The notes beneath the pieces are model-generated. The model did not search any database and was not told the DNA's origin. It was given only the letters and a program-made list of their open reading frames with translations. This document shows, one piece after another, positions 48,132 through 60,107 of a stretch of DNA of 64,000 nt; the stretch's first letter is position 1, and each line of letters begins with the position of its first letter. The stretch is taken from the NCBI GenBank assembly GCA_018399495.1, contig JAGYOG010000004.1, positions 36,520 through 100,519 on the forward strand, in the 5' to 3' direction. The position numbers were made by a program, and so were the translations under genes. Source of the stretch: Sphaerochaeta sp. GTDB lineage: Bacteria; Spirochaetota; Spirochaetia; Sphaerochaetales; Sphaerochaetaceae.

Positions 48132-48659
48132 ATGGATTATAAAACTCGTATTACCCCTGCGAAGGAAGAGGCCGTCAAGGCTTTGAAGGATGAGTTCAGC
48201 CAGTACACTGGGTACATCTTTACCGATTACCGCGGTATGACTGTTGAGCAGATCACGAAGCTTCGTAGAACACTTATAGAAAAGGATGCTGCATTCCGTG
48301 TAGTAAAGAACCGGTTTGCAAAGATTGCTCTTACTGATTTGGATAGAAATGCAGATGAGCAACTTATTGGTCCTACCGCCATCGCTTTGGTGAAAGGTGA
48401 AGAGGCTAATTTAGTTGCCAAAGATTTGTTTGCAATCAAGAAAGAGGGTGCTTCCATTGATGTGAAAGGTGCTCTCCTTGATGGTGAATTCTTCAACGCC
48501 GAACAAATTGAGGCTTTCAGCAAGCTCCCAAGTAGATTGGAGTTGATTGCATGCTTGATGGGAACCATGAAGGCTCCCGTGCAGAAGCTGGCAGCAACCA
48601 TGCTTGCCTATGTCGAGAAAAATGGTGGCTCAGTAGAGTCTGCCAGCGAAGAGAACTAG
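48132..48659 (+). CDS. rplJ: Ribosomal protein L10
   Basis: 175 residues. Contains YTGYIFTDYRGMTVEQITKLRRTLIEK and the rRNA-binding FRVVKNRFAKIAL; the C-terminal helix (about 135-175) binds L7/L12 dimers. Base of the L10-L12 stalk. It has AGAGGAGAAG upstream of its ATG and precedes rplL after a 71-nt hairpin-containing gap. Confidence 0.97.
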   Translation: MDYKTRITPAKEEAVKALKDEFSQYTGYIFTDYRGMTVEQITKLRRTLIEKDAAFRVVKNRFAKIALTDLDRNADEQLIGPTAIALVKGEEANLVAKDLFAIKKEGASIDVKGALLDGEFFNAEQIEAFSKLPSRLELIACLMGTMKAPVQKLAATMLAYVEKNGGSVESASEEN

Positions 48660-48700
48660 ACACAGTCTTAGTCTTCACAGGTAACCTGCTATGACTGTGT
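48660..48700 (+). other. Intercistronic hairpin between rplJ and rplL
   Basis: ACACAGTC/GACTGTGT (8 bp) enclosing CAGG-gtaa-CCTG. There is no T tract, so it is more likely an RNA-processing or stability element than a terminator. Confidence 0.5.
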
Positions 48701-48730
48701 TGATAGAAAACTGTATAAGGAGAAGATAAT

Positions 48731-49111
48731 ATGGCTACTAAAGAAGAGATTTTGGAATCTATTGCAAGTATGTCCGTCATGGAGGTCGCTGACCTCATCA
48801 AGATGATGGAAGAAAAGTTCGGTGTCGAAGCTGCAGCTGCTGCTGTTGCTGCTGGTCCTGCAGCTGCTGCTGAAGCAGTTGAAGAGCCGACCGAATTCAA
48901 CGTCATCCTCAAGGCTGCAGACCCTTCCAAGAAGATTGCTGCCATCAAGGAAGTTCGTGCTATCACTGGCCTTGGCCTGAAGGAAGCAAAGGAACTTGTT
49001 GAGGCTGGCGATAAGGTTGTCAAGGAAAGTGTTAGTAAGGCAGATGCAGACGCACTCAAGGAAAAGCTTGAGGCTACCGGCAGTACTGTTGAGATTAAGC
49101 CCGTTGACTAA
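48731..49111 (+). CDS. rplL: Ribosomal protein L7/L12
   Basis: 126 residues. N-terminal dimerisation helices ([30 protein letters not shown]), an Ala-rich hinge ([16 protein letters not shown]), and the C-terminal factor-binding domain with [24 protein letters not shown]. Recruits translation GTPases. AAGGAGAAG precedes ATG 48731. Confidence 0.98.
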   Translation: MATKEEILESIASMSVMEVADLIKMMEEKFGVEAAAAAVAAGPAAAAEAVEEPTEFNVILKAADPSKKIAAIKEVRAITGLGLKEAKELVEAGDKVVKESVSKADADALKEKLEATGSTVEIKPVD

Positions 49112-49121
49112 TCTGAGCCTG

Positions 49122-49210
49122 GGGAACCAGGTAACCCCTGGTTTCCTGCTCCTGTTCTTTGTAAGAGGGCGATAGCCCGGTTCACCAAGCCACCGGATAG
49201 ACACCGGTGG
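49122..49210 (+). other. Hairpins between rplL and rpoB (attenuator or processing site)
   Basis: Two stems: AACCAGG/CCTGGTT (49125-49143) and a perfect CCACCGG/CCGGTGG (49190-49210) followed by a weakly T-rich stretch. In other bacteria this gap holds a partial terminator and RNase III site that set the ratio of L12 to RNA polymerase; the same role is inferred. Confidence 0.45.
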
Positions 49211-49280
49211 CCAACTGTGTCTTTGTTTTCCTTGTTATGCAAGGGATTATGTCTGTTTTTCTTTTGACTTTGGAGGGTAC

Positions 49281-52200
49281 ATGATGGTTGCCAACGGCAA
49301 ATCCATAACACGCACGTACATCGGTTCTGAATTACAAGAAGTCTGTGAACTTCCCAACTTGATTGGAGTCCAGCTCGATTCCTATGAGAGGTTCTTACAG
49401 CTGGATCGCTTCCTGAAAGGGATGGTGACAGATTCGTCGTACGGGCTGGAGGAAGTGTTCCAGTCAACATTTCCCATTGATAGTCCCAATGGCGAGATGC
49501 GTCTCGCATACAAAGGGTATACAATCGACTATGAAAACATCAAGTTCTCCCAAATGGAGTGCAAGAAAAAGGGTCGATCCTACAGCGTACCCATCAAAGT
49601 CACGATCAGCCTCGAGTTCTCCAATGGAGAGATGAGGGAAAAGGAAATCTTCTTTGGGGATATCCCCCTGATGACCGATCGTGGCACATTTATTATCAAC
49701 GGTGCAGAACGCGTAGTGGTCAGCCAGATCCACCGTTCTCCCGGTGTCATTTTTTCTAACGATAAAGATGTCTACTCTTCCAGGATCATTCCCTATAGGG
49801 GTTCTTGGCTGGAGTTTGAGATTGATGATAAAAAGCATCTTATCTATACCAAGATTGACCGGAAGAAGCGTATTCTTGGTACACTCTTCCTTCGTGCAAT
49901 TGGGTTGGATTCTCGAGAAAAAATTCTTGAGCATTTCTACACAGGTGAGATGATTGACCTTGTTGATGATGCTGATTTCAAGGCAAGCCTAGAGAACCGA
50001 TATCTCTACAAGGATGTCTATGCAACGGTTGAAGGAGCATCAAAAAAGGTACTTCGCGCTGGAGATATGCTACATGCTCATGAGATTGATGAGTTGTTGG
50101 GGCTGAAGGTGTCCTCAGTACAGATGGTCAATCTTCGTGGAGAAGGCACGCTACACAGCGAGATGATTCTCAATTGTTTTGAGATTGAGGATGCCAAATA
50201 CACCCGTGAGGGCTATGACGAGCCTACTAAGGAAGATGTTCTTTCTCCCATTTTTTCAGTTTTGATGCCTGGTGAGATGATTGCCATTGAACGGGCAGAG
50301 CGCGATCTTCCTGATATGTTCTTTTCCAGCCGTCGTTATGACCTTGGGTCTGTCGGCCGTTATAAGTTCAATAAGAAGTTTGGAACCGGTAGTGAAGAGG
50401 AAGAAGAACTGGCTTCCACCGATCTGACTGTCCTTACTCCGCAAGATATCGTCAACACAATGGGTTTCTTGATTAAGGTATTTATCCGAGAGGAAAATGT
50501 CGATGATATTGACCATCTTGGTAATCGCCGTGTTCGCTCTGTTGGAGAGCTTCTGCAGAATGCCCTCAAGAGTGCGTTTGCGCGTATGGAGCGTATTGCA
50601 AAAGAGCGCATGAATCTTGAGTCTGGTTCTGTGAAACCACAAGACCTCATTTCCATCAAGCCAATTATTGCTGCCATTAAGGAGTTCTTTGGTAGTAGCC
50701 AGCTTTCCCAGTTCATGGACCAGGTTAACCCTCTTGCTGAATTGACTCACAAGCGAAGGCTCAATGCATTAGGTCCTGGTGGTCTGAGTCGTGATCGTGC
50801 TGGTTTCGAAGTGCGTGATGTTCACTACACCCACTATGGAAGAATTTGTCCTATTGAGACTCCTGAAGGACCAAATATCGGTCTTATCGTCTCACTGGCA
50901 AATTATACTCGCGTCAATCAGCATGGCTTCTTGGAGTCACCATACCGAAAGGTAGTCAATGGGGTAGTATCCAAGCAGTATCGCTATCTTGATGCAAATG
51001 ATGAGGAAAAGTTCTTCATTGCCCAGGCTAATGCCAAGGTGGATAATGATGGTAACTTCCTCGACAAGGAAATCCCCGTTCGCCGCAGTGGAGATTATTC
51101 CACCAAACCGGCAACCGACATCAAATACATTGATGTATCTCCAAAGCAGGTACTAAGTGTTGCAGCTTCCTTAATCCCTTTCCTTGAGCACGATGACGCA
51201 AACCGTGCACTGATGGGATCGAACATGCAACGCCAGGCCGTTCCCCTTGTTTTTCCCGAAACGCCAAGAGTTGGAACCGGTATGGAAGGAAAGGCTGCCT
51301 ATGATAGCGGAGTATTGGTAAAAGCAAAGCGAAGAGGAACTGTTGCCTATGTCAGTGCTGAGAAAGTAATGATCAGTGTTGATGATACCGAGATTGAGGG
51401 AGAAATGGACGTCTACCCGATTCAGAAGTTCCAGAGAACAAACCAGGATACCTGTTTCAACCAGAAGCCGATTGTATCCTTTGGTCAGCACGTGGAAGCT
51501 GGAACAGTGATTGCAGACGGTCCCGCAACCCAGGAAGGAGAGCTTGCTCTTGGTAGAAACATCCTTGTTGGATTTGTGCCATGGCATGGTTATAACTATG
51601 AGGATGCGGTCTTGATTAGTGAGCGTGTCGTCAAGGATGACATTTTCACCAGTGTCCACATTAAGGAATTTTCGACCGATATCCGTGAGACCAAGCTTGG
51701 TCCCGAGAAGTTGACTCGTGATATTCCAAACACCAGTGAGAAAATGCTTGAACAGCTCGATGAGGACGGTATTGTCCGCATCGGGACCATGGTCCGTCCT
51801 GGATCCATCATGGTAGGTAAGGTAACCCCTAAAAGTGAGAGTGATACAACTCCTGAATTCAAGTTGCTTAATTCCATCTTCGGAGAGAAGGCAAAAGAGG
51901 TTCGTGATACTTCCTTGAAGGTTCCCCATGGTACAGAGGGAACGGTTATTGATATTCAGCGTTTGAAGCGTAGTAACAATGATGAACTTCCTCCAGGTGT
52001 TGAAGAGACTGTTAAGGTTCTTATCGCCACCAAGCGAAAACTTCGACAGGGTGATAAAATGGCAGGCCGACATGGTAATAAGGGTGTCGTCAGCCGGATT
52101 CTTCCTGAGGAGGATATGCCATTCATGGAAGACGGGACTCCTCTTGATGTTTGTTTGAACCCACTTGGTGTTCCTTCGCGAATGAACATCGGTCAGTTGA

Positions 52201-52802
52201 TGGAGACTCAGCTTGGTTGGGCAGCTGTCAAACTGGGTGAATGGTATTCCACTCCGGTGTTCCAGAGTGCCACCATGGATCAGATTGAGGAGAAGATGCG
52301 CAACTCCGGTCTTCCTGAGAATTCCAAGGTCAAACTCTACGATGGACAGACCGGTGTACAGTTTGTTAATCCGGTATTCTGCGGTTATATCTATTACCTG
52401 AAATTGCACCACTTGGTTGATGACAAGATGCACGCTCGTTCCACAGGACCTTACTCGCTGGTAACCCAGCAGCCGCTTGGTGGTAAGGCTCAGTTTGGTG
52501 GTCAGCGACTTGGAGAAATGGAAGTCTGGGCGCTTGAAGCGTACGGAGCTGCAAATACTCTCCAGGAACTCTTGACCATTAAGAGTGATGACATGAACGG
52601 TCGTGTCAAGATTTATGAGAGTATTGTCAAGGGTGAACCAGCCTCTACTGCGGGAATGCCTGAGGCATTCAATGTATTGGTTCAGGAGATCCGTGGCTTG
52701 GCTCTGGATATGTCGGTGTATGACTCCAAGGGTCAGCAGGTGCCCCTTACCGAACGTGATGAAGAGTTGATCGCCAAGCAGTCGAAAGGCTCCCTCAACT
52801 AA
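49281..52802 (+). CDS. rpoB: RNA polymerase subunit beta
   Basis: 1,173 residues from ATG 49281; ATG 49284 fits the GGAGGG spacing slightly better. Lacks the large insertions of the E. coli protein. The rifampicin region reads [22 protein letters not shown] then [15 protein letters not shown]: Asn495 stands at the E. coli Ser531 position, the natural-resistance residue of spirochaetes. Catalytic-centre landmarks [12 protein letters not shown] and the C-terminal switch region ([19 protein letters not shown]) are intact. 15 bp before rpoC. Confidence 0.98.
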   Translation: MMVANGKSITRTYIGSELQEVCELPNLIGVQLDSYERFLQLDRFLKGMVTDSSYGLEEVFQSTFPIDSPNGEMRLAYKGYTIDYENIKFSQMECKKKGRSYSVPIKVTISLEFSNGEMREKEIFFGDIPLMTDRGTFIINGAERVVVSQIHRSPGVIFSNDKDVYSSRIIPYRGSWLEFEIDDKKHLIYTKIDRKKRILGTLFLRAIGLDSREKILEHFYTGEMIDLVDDADFKASLENRYLYKDVYATVEGASKKVLRAGDMLHAHEIDELLGLKVSSVQMVNLRGEGTLHSEMILNCFEIEDAKYTREGYDEPTKEDVLSPIFSVLMPGEMIAIERAERDLPDMFFSSRRYDLGSVGRYKFNKKFGTGSEEEEELASTDLTVLTPQDIVNTMGFLIKVFIREENVDDIDHLGNRRVRSVGELLQNALKSAFARMERIAKERMNLESGSVKPQDLISIKPIIAAIKEFFGSSQLSQFMDQVNPLAELTHKRRLNALGPGGLSRDRAGFEVRDVHYTHYGRICPIETPEGPNIGLIVSLANYTRVNQHGFLESPYRKVVNGVVSKQYRYLDANDEEKFFIAQANAKVDNDGNFLDKEIPVRRSGDYSTKPATDIKYIDVSPKQVLSVAASLIPFLEHDDANRALMGSNMQRQAVPLVFPETPRVGTGMEGKAAYDSGVLVKAKRRGTVAYVSAEKVMISVDDTEIEGEMDVYPIQKFQRTNQDTCFNQKPIVSFGQHVEAGTVIADGPATQEGELALGRNILVGFVPWHGYNYEDAVLISERVVKDDIFTSVHIKEFSTDIRETKLGPEKLTRDIPNTSEKMLEQLDEDGIVRIGTMVRPGSIMVGKVTPKSESDTTPEFKLLNSIFGEKAKEVRDTSLKVPHGTEGTVIDIQRLKRSNNDELPPGVEETVKVLIATKRKLRQGDKMAGRHGNKGVVSRILPEEDMPFMEDGTPLDVCLNPLGVPSRMNIGQLMETQLGWAAVKLGEWYSTPVFQSATMDQIEEKMRNSGLPENSKVKLYDGQTGVQFVNPVFCGYIYYLKLHHLVDDKMHARSTGPYSLVTQQPLGGKAQFGGQRLGEMEVWALEAYGAANTLQELLTIKSDDMNGRVKIYESIVKGEPASTAGMPEAFNVLVQEIRGLALDMSVYDSKGQQVPLTERDEELIAKQSKGSLN

Positions 52803-52817
52803 CCAGGAGAAATACAG

Positions 52818-55800
52818 ATGAAGGAAATTCAAGATTTCGATAGCATCATGATAAAACTGGCTTCGCCTGAACAGATCAGAGATTGGTCTTATGGCGAAGT
52901 GAAGAAGCCGGAGACGATCAACTACCGGACCCTCCGCCCAGAGCGAGATGGTCTGTTCTGTGAGAAAATTTTCGGTACCACCAAGGAGTGGGAATGCTAT
53001 TGCGGAAAGTTCAAATCGATTCGATACAAAGGTGTTATTTGTGACCGTTGTGGTGTTGAAGTAACCAACACCAAGGTCCGTCGTGAGCGTATGGGTCACA
53101 TTTCTCTGGCTGCTCCTGTTTCACACATTTGGTATTATCGATCGGTCCCTAGCCGCATGAGTATGTTGCTTGATATCTCCCGTAATGCACTGCAGAGTGT
53201 TCTCTACTATGAGAAGTATGTGGTTATCAATGCTGGAGACACCAGCTTGAAGCCCAAGCAGTTGCTGAACGAAGAGGAATTCTGGCAGGCCCGTGAGCAG
53301 TATGGAGACTCTTTTGAGGCAGGTATGGGTGCAGAGGCGGTTCGCAAGTTACTTGTGAATCTTGACCTTGAGGAACTTAGTCGTGAACTGCGTGAGCTGA
53401 TGCGCCAGAAAGCCGATAAGGCTGATAAGCGCCTGCTCAAGCGTATCGAGGTGTGTGAGAACTTCCGTGACAGTGGCAACCGTCCTGAATGGATGATTCT
53501 TACGGTTATTCCTGTTATTCCACCAGATTTGAGACCAATGGTCCAGCTTGATGGAGGACGGTTTGCAACCAGTGACCTCAATGATCTTTACCGCAGGGTA
53601 ATCAATAGAAATAATCGTCTTGACCGTTTGGTCAAGCTCAATGCTCCTGATATCATCATTCGCAATGAAAAGCGAATGTTGCAGGAAGCAGTAGATGCAC
53701 TGTTTGACAACTCCAAAAGGAAACGGGTGGTCAAGGGTGCAAGTAATAGGCCACTCAAGAGCCTTTCAGACATGCTCAAGGGAAAACAGGGTCGTTTCAG
53801 ACAAAACCTGCTTGGAAAGCGTGTTGACTACTCAGGCCGTTCCGTTATCGTTGTTGGTCCTGAGTTGAGAATGCATCAATGTGGCCTGCCTTCCAAGATG
53901 GCTCTTGAACTGTACAAGCCCTTCATTATGAAGAAGTTGGTACAGGATGGTGTTGTTTACAATATCAAGAAAGCGAAGAGCCTAGTCGAGGAAGAGACGG
54001 ATGCCGTCTGGTCGATTCTTGACGATGTCGTCAAAGACCACCCAGTATTACTCAACCGTGCACCTACGTTGCACCGTCTTGGCATACAGGCCTTTGAACC
54101 GGTATTGGTTGATGGAAAGGCAATCAAGTTGCATCCTTTGGTATGTCATGCCTACAATGCTGACTTTGATGGTGACCAAATGGCTGTACACGTACCATTG
54201 ACTCATGCTGCTCAGTTGGAATGCTGGACCTTGATGCTTTCGGTTACCAATCTTTTGGACCCTGCAAACGGCAAGCCAATTGTATATCCTTCCCAAGATA
54301 TGGTTTTGGGTATCAACTATTTGACCCGTGAAATGCCCGATGCACCTGGTGAAGGCAAGTATTATACAAACATTGGTGAGTTGGAGCAGGCAATAGACAG
54401 TGGGATACTTTCCTACAATGCAACTATCCGTTACAGATTCGAGGATGGTACCCGTTTGGAGACAACTCCAGGAAGGATATTATTCAATGCAGCTTTGCCC
54501 GAAGGTGTTCCTTTCCAGAACACAACGATGGGTGATAAGGAGCTGAAGGCTCTCATTGGTGATACATTGAAGGCTAATGACAACTCGATTGCGGTCGAGA
54601 TGCTTGACTCCATCAAGGATCTTGGATATCGCTATGCGACATTCTTCGGTGCTACCATCGGACTTTCTGACATGATTGTTCCCTCCGGTAAGGCAGAGCT
54701 CATGACAAAAGCCAATATTGAGCAGCAGAAGATTCTTGATCAGTATCGTCAGGGACATATCACTCAGGAAGAACGGTACAACAGGGTTATCGAGGTCTGG
54801 ACTCAGACGAATGATCTGCTGACCGATGAGTTGATGAAGGAACTGAAGATCAGCCAGAAGGGCTTCAACCCGCTCTTCCTCATGGCAGACTCAGGTGCTC
54901 GTGGATCAAAGACCCAGATTAGGCAGCTCGGTGGTATGCGTGGTTTGATGGCAAAGCCCAGTGGAGATGTCATCGAGTTCCCCATTAAATCGAACTTCAA
55001 GGAAGGGTTGACAATCATTGAGTTCTTTATCTCCACCAATGGTGCTCGTAAGGGACTTTCTGATACAGCCTTGAAGACTGCTGAGGCAGGATATCTCACT
55101 CGTCGTCTGGTTGATATTAGTCAGGATGTTGTGGTCAATGAGGATGACTGTCATACTATCAATGGTATTTGGCGTGGTGCACTCAAGGATGGTGATGAAA
55201 TTGTAGAGAATCTTGCGGACCGTATTGTTGGGCGTTGTCCGGTTGAGGATATCCTACATCCTTTTACCCGTGAAATTATCGCTTCTGCAAGCGAGGAAAT
55301 CGACGAGATTACCGCAAGGAAGATAGAAGAAGCAGGAATCGAGAAGGTTCTATTGAGAACGGTACTCACCTGTGAGGCCAAGCATGGCGTTTGCCAAAAG
55401 TGCTATGGACGAAACTTAGCTACAAACCGTCCGGTAGTCATTGGCGAGGCTGTAGGTATCATTGCTGCCCAGTCAATTGGTCAGCCGGGTACTCAGCTCA
55501 CCATGCGTACGTTCCACGTCGGTGGTACAGCTTCTACCAGCTCGGAAGAAAGCAAACTCACCTTTAATTATCCGATTATCATTGGAGAAATCACTGGTTC
55601 AAAGGTAATCCGTGAGAGCGACAAGATGGAAGTATTCACCCGTAAAGGCCACATCGAGTACTTCCGAGTGAACTCAATCATGGATGTAACAAACTATGAC
55701 AAACTCCTTGTTGAGGATGGAAAGATTGTTGCCAAGGGTACTCCGTTCTATGAGAAGGACGGGGAAGTGATTACCAGTGAAGAGAACGGAACCGTCAGGA

Positions 55801-57098
55801 TTTACGAGTCCAAGGTCTATTTGATCGGTCACTCCACTAATCAGGTGGTAAAGGCCGGTTCCGAAATCTTGGTAAAGAGTGGCGACTATTTAGAACCAAA
55901 AACTCCGCTCGTAACCTTTGATCCGTTCAGTGAGCCGGTGGTTGCTGAGGAAGGAGGCTTCTCCCACTTTGTTGATATCAAATTGGGAACAACCTTGGTT
56001 GAAGAGGTCAACGAGGAAACAGGCAATATCGAAAAGAAGATTACCGAGCATAGCCTTGAGTCCTTGCAGCCTCGCATTGAGATTACGAGTGAGGAGCATG
56101 GAAAGGGAGATGTTCTTGCAGTCTACTTACTTCCTGGTGGATCTTATATCCAGACCAAGGATAATGTGAAGATTGACAAAGGTATGATCCTAGCTAAGTT
56201 GCTCAAGGAAGGTACCAAAACCAAGGATATTACCGGTGGTCTTCCCCGTGTCGGAGAATTGTTTGAAGCTCGACGGCCGAAGAATGCAGCAATCCTTGCG
56301 CAGGTTGCTGGCTTGATTAGCTTTGGTAATATTGTGAAGGGCAAGCGTACCATTCTGGTAACCGATCCATTTGGTAACGAATACAAGCATATGGTACCGA
56401 TGGGTAAGAACCTGTTGGTCCGTGATGGTGATTCGGTTGAGGCTGCTGAACCATTGTGTGATGGGTCTGTGGATCCCCATGACATCCTTGATATCCTTGG
56501 GGAGAATGCATTGCAGTCTTTCCTTGTGGATGAGGTCCAGGAAGTCTATAGGATGCAGGGAGTCCAGATCAACGACAAGCACTTGGGAGTTATTGTCAGG
56601 CAGATGCTGCGCAAAGTCGAGGTGGTACATGTTGGTGATACCAATTTGATTCATGGCCAGCAGGTTGATAAGTTCCGGTTCTTCGAGGAAAACGACCGGG
56701 TGATTACTGAAGGTGGTGAGCCCGCTGTTGCACAGCCACTGCTTCTTGGTATCACTCGAGCGTCCTTGAGTATCGACTCTTTCATCAGTGCAGCATCCTT
56801 CCAGGAAACAACCAAGGTCTTGACAAATGCAGCGATAGCTGGTAGTAAAGATGAGTTGCGTGGTTTGAAAGAGAACGTCATCATCGGTCATTTGATTCCT
56901 GCGGGAACCGGTATGCGTATTTATCGCGATGTCAAGCTCAAGGATGAGGAGTTGTTGAGACTGCAGCAGAGAGTTGATGCAGTTAAAGCTTCAAGACATC
57001 AGGAAATGGTCGCAGACGATGAGTTCGATGTTGAAGATTTGGCAGACATGAAGTCCGTGGGTGATACCGTGGAGGTGGACGATTCTGACGAGGATTGA
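52818..57098 (+). CDS. rpoC: RNA polymerase subunit beta'
   Basis: 1,426 residues. N-terminal zinc site CYCGKF...CDRCG, the active-site [17 protein letters not shown] with the three Mg-binding Asp, and the second zinc site [14 protein letters not shown]. Bridge-helix and trigger-loop regions ([48 protein letters not shown]) are intact. CAGGAG precedes ATG 52818. The gene ends with an acidic tail (VEVDDSDED). Confidence 0.98.
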   Translation: MKEIQDFDSIMIKLASPEQIRDWSYGEVKKPETINYRTLRPERDGLFCEKIFGTTKEWECYCGKFKSIRYKGVICDRCGVEVTNTKVRRERMGHISLAAPVSHIWYYRSVPSRMSMLLDISRNALQSVLYYEKYVVINAGDTSLKPKQLLNEEEFWQAREQYGDSFEAGMGAEAVRKLLVNLDLEELSRELRELMRQKADKADKRLLKRIEVCENFRDSGNRPEWMILTVIPVIPPDLRPMVQLDGGRFATSDLNDLYRRVINRNNRLDRLVKLNAPDIIIRNEKRMLQEAVDALFDNSKRKRVVKGASNRPLKSLSDMLKGKQGRFRQNLLGKRVDYSGRSVIVVGPELRMHQCGLPSKMALELYKPFIMKKLVQDGVVYNIKKAKSLVEEETDAVWSILDDVVKDHPVLLNRAPTLHRLGIQAFEPVLVDGKAIKLHPLVCHAYNADFDGDQMAVHVPLTHAAQLECWTLMLSVTNLLDPANGKPIVYPSQDMVLGINYLTREMPDAPGEGKYYTNIGELEQAIDSGILSYNATIRYRFEDGTRLETTPGRILFNAALPEGVPFQNTTMGDKELKALIGDTLKANDNSIAVEMLDSIKDLGYRYATFFGATIGLSDMIVPSGKAELMTKANIEQQKILDQYRQGHITQEERYNRVIEVWTQTNDLLTDELMKELKISQKGFNPLFLMADSGARGSKTQIRQLGGMRGLMAKPSGDVIEFPIKSNFKEGLTIIEFFISTNGARKGLSDTALKTAEAGYLTRRLVDISQDVVVNEDDCHTINGIWRGALKDGDEIVENLADRIVGRCPVEDILHPFTREIIASASEEIDEITARKIEEAGIEKVLLRTVLTCEAKHGVCQKCYGRNLATNRPVVIGEAVGIIAAQSIGQPGTQLTMRTFHVGGTASTSSEESKLTFNYPIIIGEITGSKVIRESDKMEVFTRKGHIEYFRVNSIMDVTNYDKLLVEDGKIVAKGTPFYEKDGEVITSEENGTVRIYESKVYLIGHSTNQVVKAGSEILVKSGDYLEPKTPLVTFDPFSEPVVAEEGGFSHFVDIKLGTTLVEEVNEETGNIEKKITEHSLESLQPRIEITSEEHGKGDVLAVYLLPGGSYIQTKDNVKIDKGMILAKLLKEGTKTKDITGGLPRVGELFEARRPKNAAILAQVAGLISFGNIVKGKRTILVTDPFGNEYKHMVPMGKNLLVRDGDSVEAAEPLCDGSVDPHDILDILGENALQSFLVDEVQEVYRMQGVQINDKHLGVIVRQMLRKVEVVHVGDTNLIHGQQVDKFRFFEENDRVITEGGEPAVAQPLLLGITRASLSIDSFISAASFQETTKVLTNAAIAGSKDELRGLKENVIIGHLIPAGTGMRIYRDVKLKDEELLRLQQRVDAVKASRHQEMVADDEFDVEDLADMKSVGDTVEVDDSDED

Positions 57099-57100
57099 TT

Positions 57101-57270
57101 GATGCGCCTGTTGGCGCATCGGTAGCCTTGCCGGACCGTGTAAAACCACACCGCTGTGTCCATGCTGGGTACGGATTTTACATATGACGTGTTGCCCGTA
57201 GGGGCGGCGCAGATCCCTGTGTTTGTGAGAAGCAGTGGGTCAAAGAAAGAAAAGGGAGTGTGTCTATAAG
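57101..57270 (+). other. Hairpins and leader between rpoC and rpsL
   Basis: GATGCGCC-tgtt-GGCGCATC directly after rpoC lacks a T tract. TGTAAAA (57139-57145) pairs with TTTTACA (57176-57182), enclosing CACACCGCTGTG. No coding region; may control rpsL-rpsG expression. The rpsL ribosome site GGGAG (57254) is 12 nt from the ATG, unusually far. Confidence 0.45.
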
Positions 57271-57645
57271 ATGCCTACTATTAATCAGCTAATCAGAAAG
57301 GGAAGAAAGACTATTGTTCAGAAGACAAAGTCCCCAGCCCTCGAAGGTTGTCCCCAGAAGCGTGGTGTATGCACCAGGGTTATGACCGTAACCCCAAAGA
57401 AGCCGAACTCTGCTTTGAGAAAGGTCGCGCGTGTGCGTCTTTCCAATGGTATTGAAGTTACCGCATATATCCCTGGTATCGGACATAACCTGCAGGAGCA
57501 CTCAGTAGTTCTCCTTCGTGGTGGAAGGGTCAAGGACCTTCCCGGTGTACGTTACCACGTTGTTCGTGGTGCCAAGGATACCCTTGGTGTTGCAGATCGC
57601 AAGAGAAGCCGCTCCAAATACGGCGCCAAGAAGCCTAAGGCTTGA
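57271..57645 (+). CDS. rpsL: Ribosomal protein S12
   Basis: 124 residues from ATG 57271, giving the universal [13 protein letters not shown] start. The decoding-centre loop [17 protein letters not shown] carries Lys at the streptomycin position (wild type), and the second loop is [31 protein letters not shown] with the 3-methylthio-Asp site region. Precedes rpsG by 18 bp. Confidence 0.98.
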   Translation: MPTINQLIRKGRKTIVQKTKSPALEGCPQKRGVCTRVMTVTPKKPNSALRKVARVRLSNGIEVTAYIPGIGHNLQEHSVVLLRGGRVKDLPGVRYHVVRGAKDTLGVADRKRSRSKYGAKKPKA

Positions 57646-57648
57646 TAA

Positions 57649-58134
<486 letters not shown>

Positions 58135-58152
58135 ACAAAAAACAGAAAAAGT

Positions 58153-58184
58153 CCGGCTTTTCCATTGAGAAGGGCCGGTTTTTG
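58153..58184 (+). terminator. Terminator of rpsL-rpsG
   Basis: CCGGC TTTTC-cattga-GAAGG GCCGG (10 bp with two G-U pairs) followed by TTTTTG. Confidence 0.85.
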
Positions 58185-58213
58185 TTTATCTTTATAGAAT
58201 TATTCCTAATCGC

Positions 58214-58242
58214 TTGACATAAAAACTGCTTTCCCGTATATT
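58214..58242 (+). promoter_or_regulatory. Strong promoter of tuf-S10 operon
   Basis: TTGACA (58214-58219), 17 bp, TATATT (58237-58242), the closest match to consensus in the window. Start near 58249. Confidence 0.8.
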
Positions 58243-58248
58243 GCTAGA

Positions 58249-58523
58249 GGTGTCCGAATAGGTATACCTATGCGGCCGTATGTAGAGCCAAACCGATTAT
58301 TGCTGGAGCGATGATAAGGTGGTTTCAGGCAGTACAAAGTTTTTTATAAACTTATACTATGTCGTCAGGATGGGTCCTCCAGACCTGCCGACCTCTGGAA
58401 TCTTCTTATGTTTTTGTTTCCCTATAGTTAGTTTGTCTCAATCGAAATGGTAAAGGCTTTGCGCCTTTATGAGCACATATTAATTATTTTTTGTGACTTA
58501 CAATTAGATGTCACAAGGAGGAA
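58249..58523 (+). promoter_or_regulatory. Long structured leader of tuf
   Basis: About 275 nt with no gene. Ordered elements: palindrome ATAGGTATACCTAT (58258-58271); AAGTTT/AAACTT (58337-58353); GTCG-t-CAGG/CCTG-c-CGAC around a 14-nt loop (58361-58392); TAAAGGC/GCCTTTA (58451-58469); and TTGTGAC/GTCACAA (58491-58516), which ends against the AAGGAGG ribosome site of tuf and could mask it. No known riboswitch class was recognised. Confidence 0.5.
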
Positions 58524-58526
58524 ATG

Positions 58527-59717
58527 ATGGCAAAAGAGAAGTTTCAGAGGACGAAGCCACACGTAAACGTAGGAACCATCGGTCACGTTGACCATGGAAA
58601 GACTACCCTTACCGCAGCAATTACCATGCACTGTGCTAAGTTGTTCGGCGATAAGGCTCTTGGCTACGATTCAATTGACAACGCCCCTGAGGAAAAAGAG
58701 CGTGGTATTACCATTAACACCAGACACGTTGAGTATCAGTCTACAAATAGACACTATGCGCACGTTGACTGTCCGGGACACGCTGACTACATTAAAAACA
58801 TGATCACCGGTGCTGCACAGATGGACGGTGCCATCATCGTCGTTGCAGCAACTGACGGTGCTATGGCTCAGACCAAAGAGCATATCCTGCTTGCACGTCA
58901 GGTTGGTGTACCTTGTTTGGTCGTATTCATCAATAAGACTGACCAGGTTGACGATCCAGAATTGATTGACCTCGTTGAAGAAGAAATGCGCGACCTGCTC
59001 ACTGAGTATGGTTTTGATGGTGAAAGCACTCCTATTATTCGCGGTTCTGCGTTTGATGCAATGAGCAATCCTGATGATCCTGAAAAGACCAAGTGTCTTG
59101 ATGAGTTGCTGGATGCTATGGATACTTTCATTCCGCTTCCGGAGCGTGCTGTTGACCAACCATTTTTGATGCCGATTGAGGATATCTTCTCCATCTCCGG
59201 TCGTGGTACTGTTGTAACCGGTCGTATCGAGCGTGGTATCATTAAGGTTAACGATCCTGCTTCAATTGTTGGTATTCGTGATACCCGTGACACTGTTGTT
59301 ACTGGTGTTGAGATGTTCAACAAGTTGCTCGACGAAGGTCAGGCCGGTGATAACATTGGTGCACTGCTTCGTGGTGTTGACAAGAAGGAAGTGGTTCGTG
59401 GCCAGGTTTTGGCAAAGCCCAAGTCCATCAATCCCCACGCCAAGTTCTCCGGTACTGTATATGTATTGAGCAAGGACGAGGGTGGACGTCACTCCCCATT
59501 CTTCAGCGGCTATCGCCCGCAGTTTTATTTCCGCACCACTGATATCACTGGTACGGTAACTCTGCCTGAAGACAAGCAGATGGTTCTGCCTGGGGATCAC
59601 ACTGACATCATTGTTGAGCTGATTCACCCGGTTGCCATGGATAAGGGACTTCGCTTTGCTATCCGCGAGGGTGGTAGGACTGTTGCTTCCGGCCAGGTTA
59701 CCGAGATTGTCGAATAA
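58527..59717 (+). CDS. tuf: Elongation factor Tu
   Basis: 396 residues from ATG 58527, which has better spacing from AAGGAGG than ATG 58524 and gives the canonical [19 protein letters not shown]. GTPase motifs [16 protein letters not shown] and NKTD are intact, and domains 2 and 3 are complete ([19 protein letters not shown]). Delivers aminoacyl-tRNA to the ribosome. It leads the S10 operon here instead of following fusA. A terminator-like hairpin separates it from rpsJ. Confidence 0.98.
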   Translation: MAKEKFQRTKPHVNVGTIGHVDHGKTTLTAAITMHCAKLFGDKALGYDSIDNAPEEKERGITINTRHVEYQSTNRHYAHVDCPGHADYIKNMITGAAQMDGAIIVVAATDGAMAQTKEHILLARQVGVPCLVVFINKTDQVDDPELIDLVEEEMRDLLTEYGFDGESTPIIRGSAFDAMSNPDDPEKTKCLDELLDAMDTFIPLPERAVDQPFLMPIEDIFSISGRGTVVTGRIERGIIKVNDPASIVGIRDTRDTVVTGVEMFNKLLDEGQAGDNIGALLRGVDKKEVVRGQVLAKPKSINPHAKFSGTVYVLSKDEGGRHSPFFSGYRPQFYFRTTDITGTVTLPEDKQMVLPGDHTDIIVELIHPVAMDKGLRFAIREGGRTVASGQVTEIVE

Positions 59718-59733
59718 TTTTATCGGCGAATGT

Positions 59734-59772
59734 CTTGCCATCATCAGATGATGGTGGCAAGGCCCGTTTTTT
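59734..59772 (+). terminator. Terminator/attenuator between tuf and rpsJ
   Basis: CTTGCCATCATC-agat-GATGGTGGCAAG (12-bp stem, one G-U) followed by gcccg and T6. No promoter is evident before rpsJ, so it is probably leaky and lowers ribosomal-protein expression relative to EF-Tu. Confidence 0.65.
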
Positions 59773-59781
59773 GGAGGAATA

Positions 59782-60090
59782 ATGGCTAAAGAGAGAATTC
59801 GAGTTAGGCTGAGAGGTTTTGATATTGAGCTGGTTGAACAGAGCTCAAAGGCTATCGTAGATACCGTTGTCAGGGCTGGTGCCACAGTGTCAGGTCCTGT
59901 ACCTCTCCCGACCCGTATCAACAAGTACACTGTCCTGAGATCGCCCTTTGTCAATAAAAAGTCTCGTGAACAATTTGAGATGAGAACCCACAAAAGGTTG
60001 ATTGACATTTTGGATCCTACATCAAAAGTCATGGATGCCCTCATGAAGCTTGAGCTCCCTGCCGGTGTGGATGTAGAGATTAAACAGTAA
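59782..60090 (+). CDS. rpsJ: Ribosomal protein S10
   Basis: 102 residues, the full family length. [25 protein letters not shown] and [36 protein letters not shown] are diagnostic. Also the NusB partner (NusE) in antitermination. TTGGAGGAATA supplies the ribosome site directly after the attenuator. Confidence 0.98.
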   Translation: MAKERIRVRLRGFDIELVEQSSKAIVDTVVRAGATVSGPVPLPTRINKYTVLRSPFVNKKSREQFEMRTHKRLIDILDPTSKVMDALMKLELPAGVDVEIKQ

Positions 60091-60107
60091 GAGAGTTGAG
60101 GTAAGAG

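Noticed and set aside
51171..53099. A 642-codon antisense frame spanning the rpoB-rpoC junction
   Set aside because: Its length is striking, but both sense strands encode conserved polymerase subunits, and the antisense product has no recognisable motif or ribosome site.
57101..57120. Terminator directly after rpoC
   Set aside because: The stem GATGCGCC/GGCGCATC is perfect but has no T tract; kept as a leader hairpin only.
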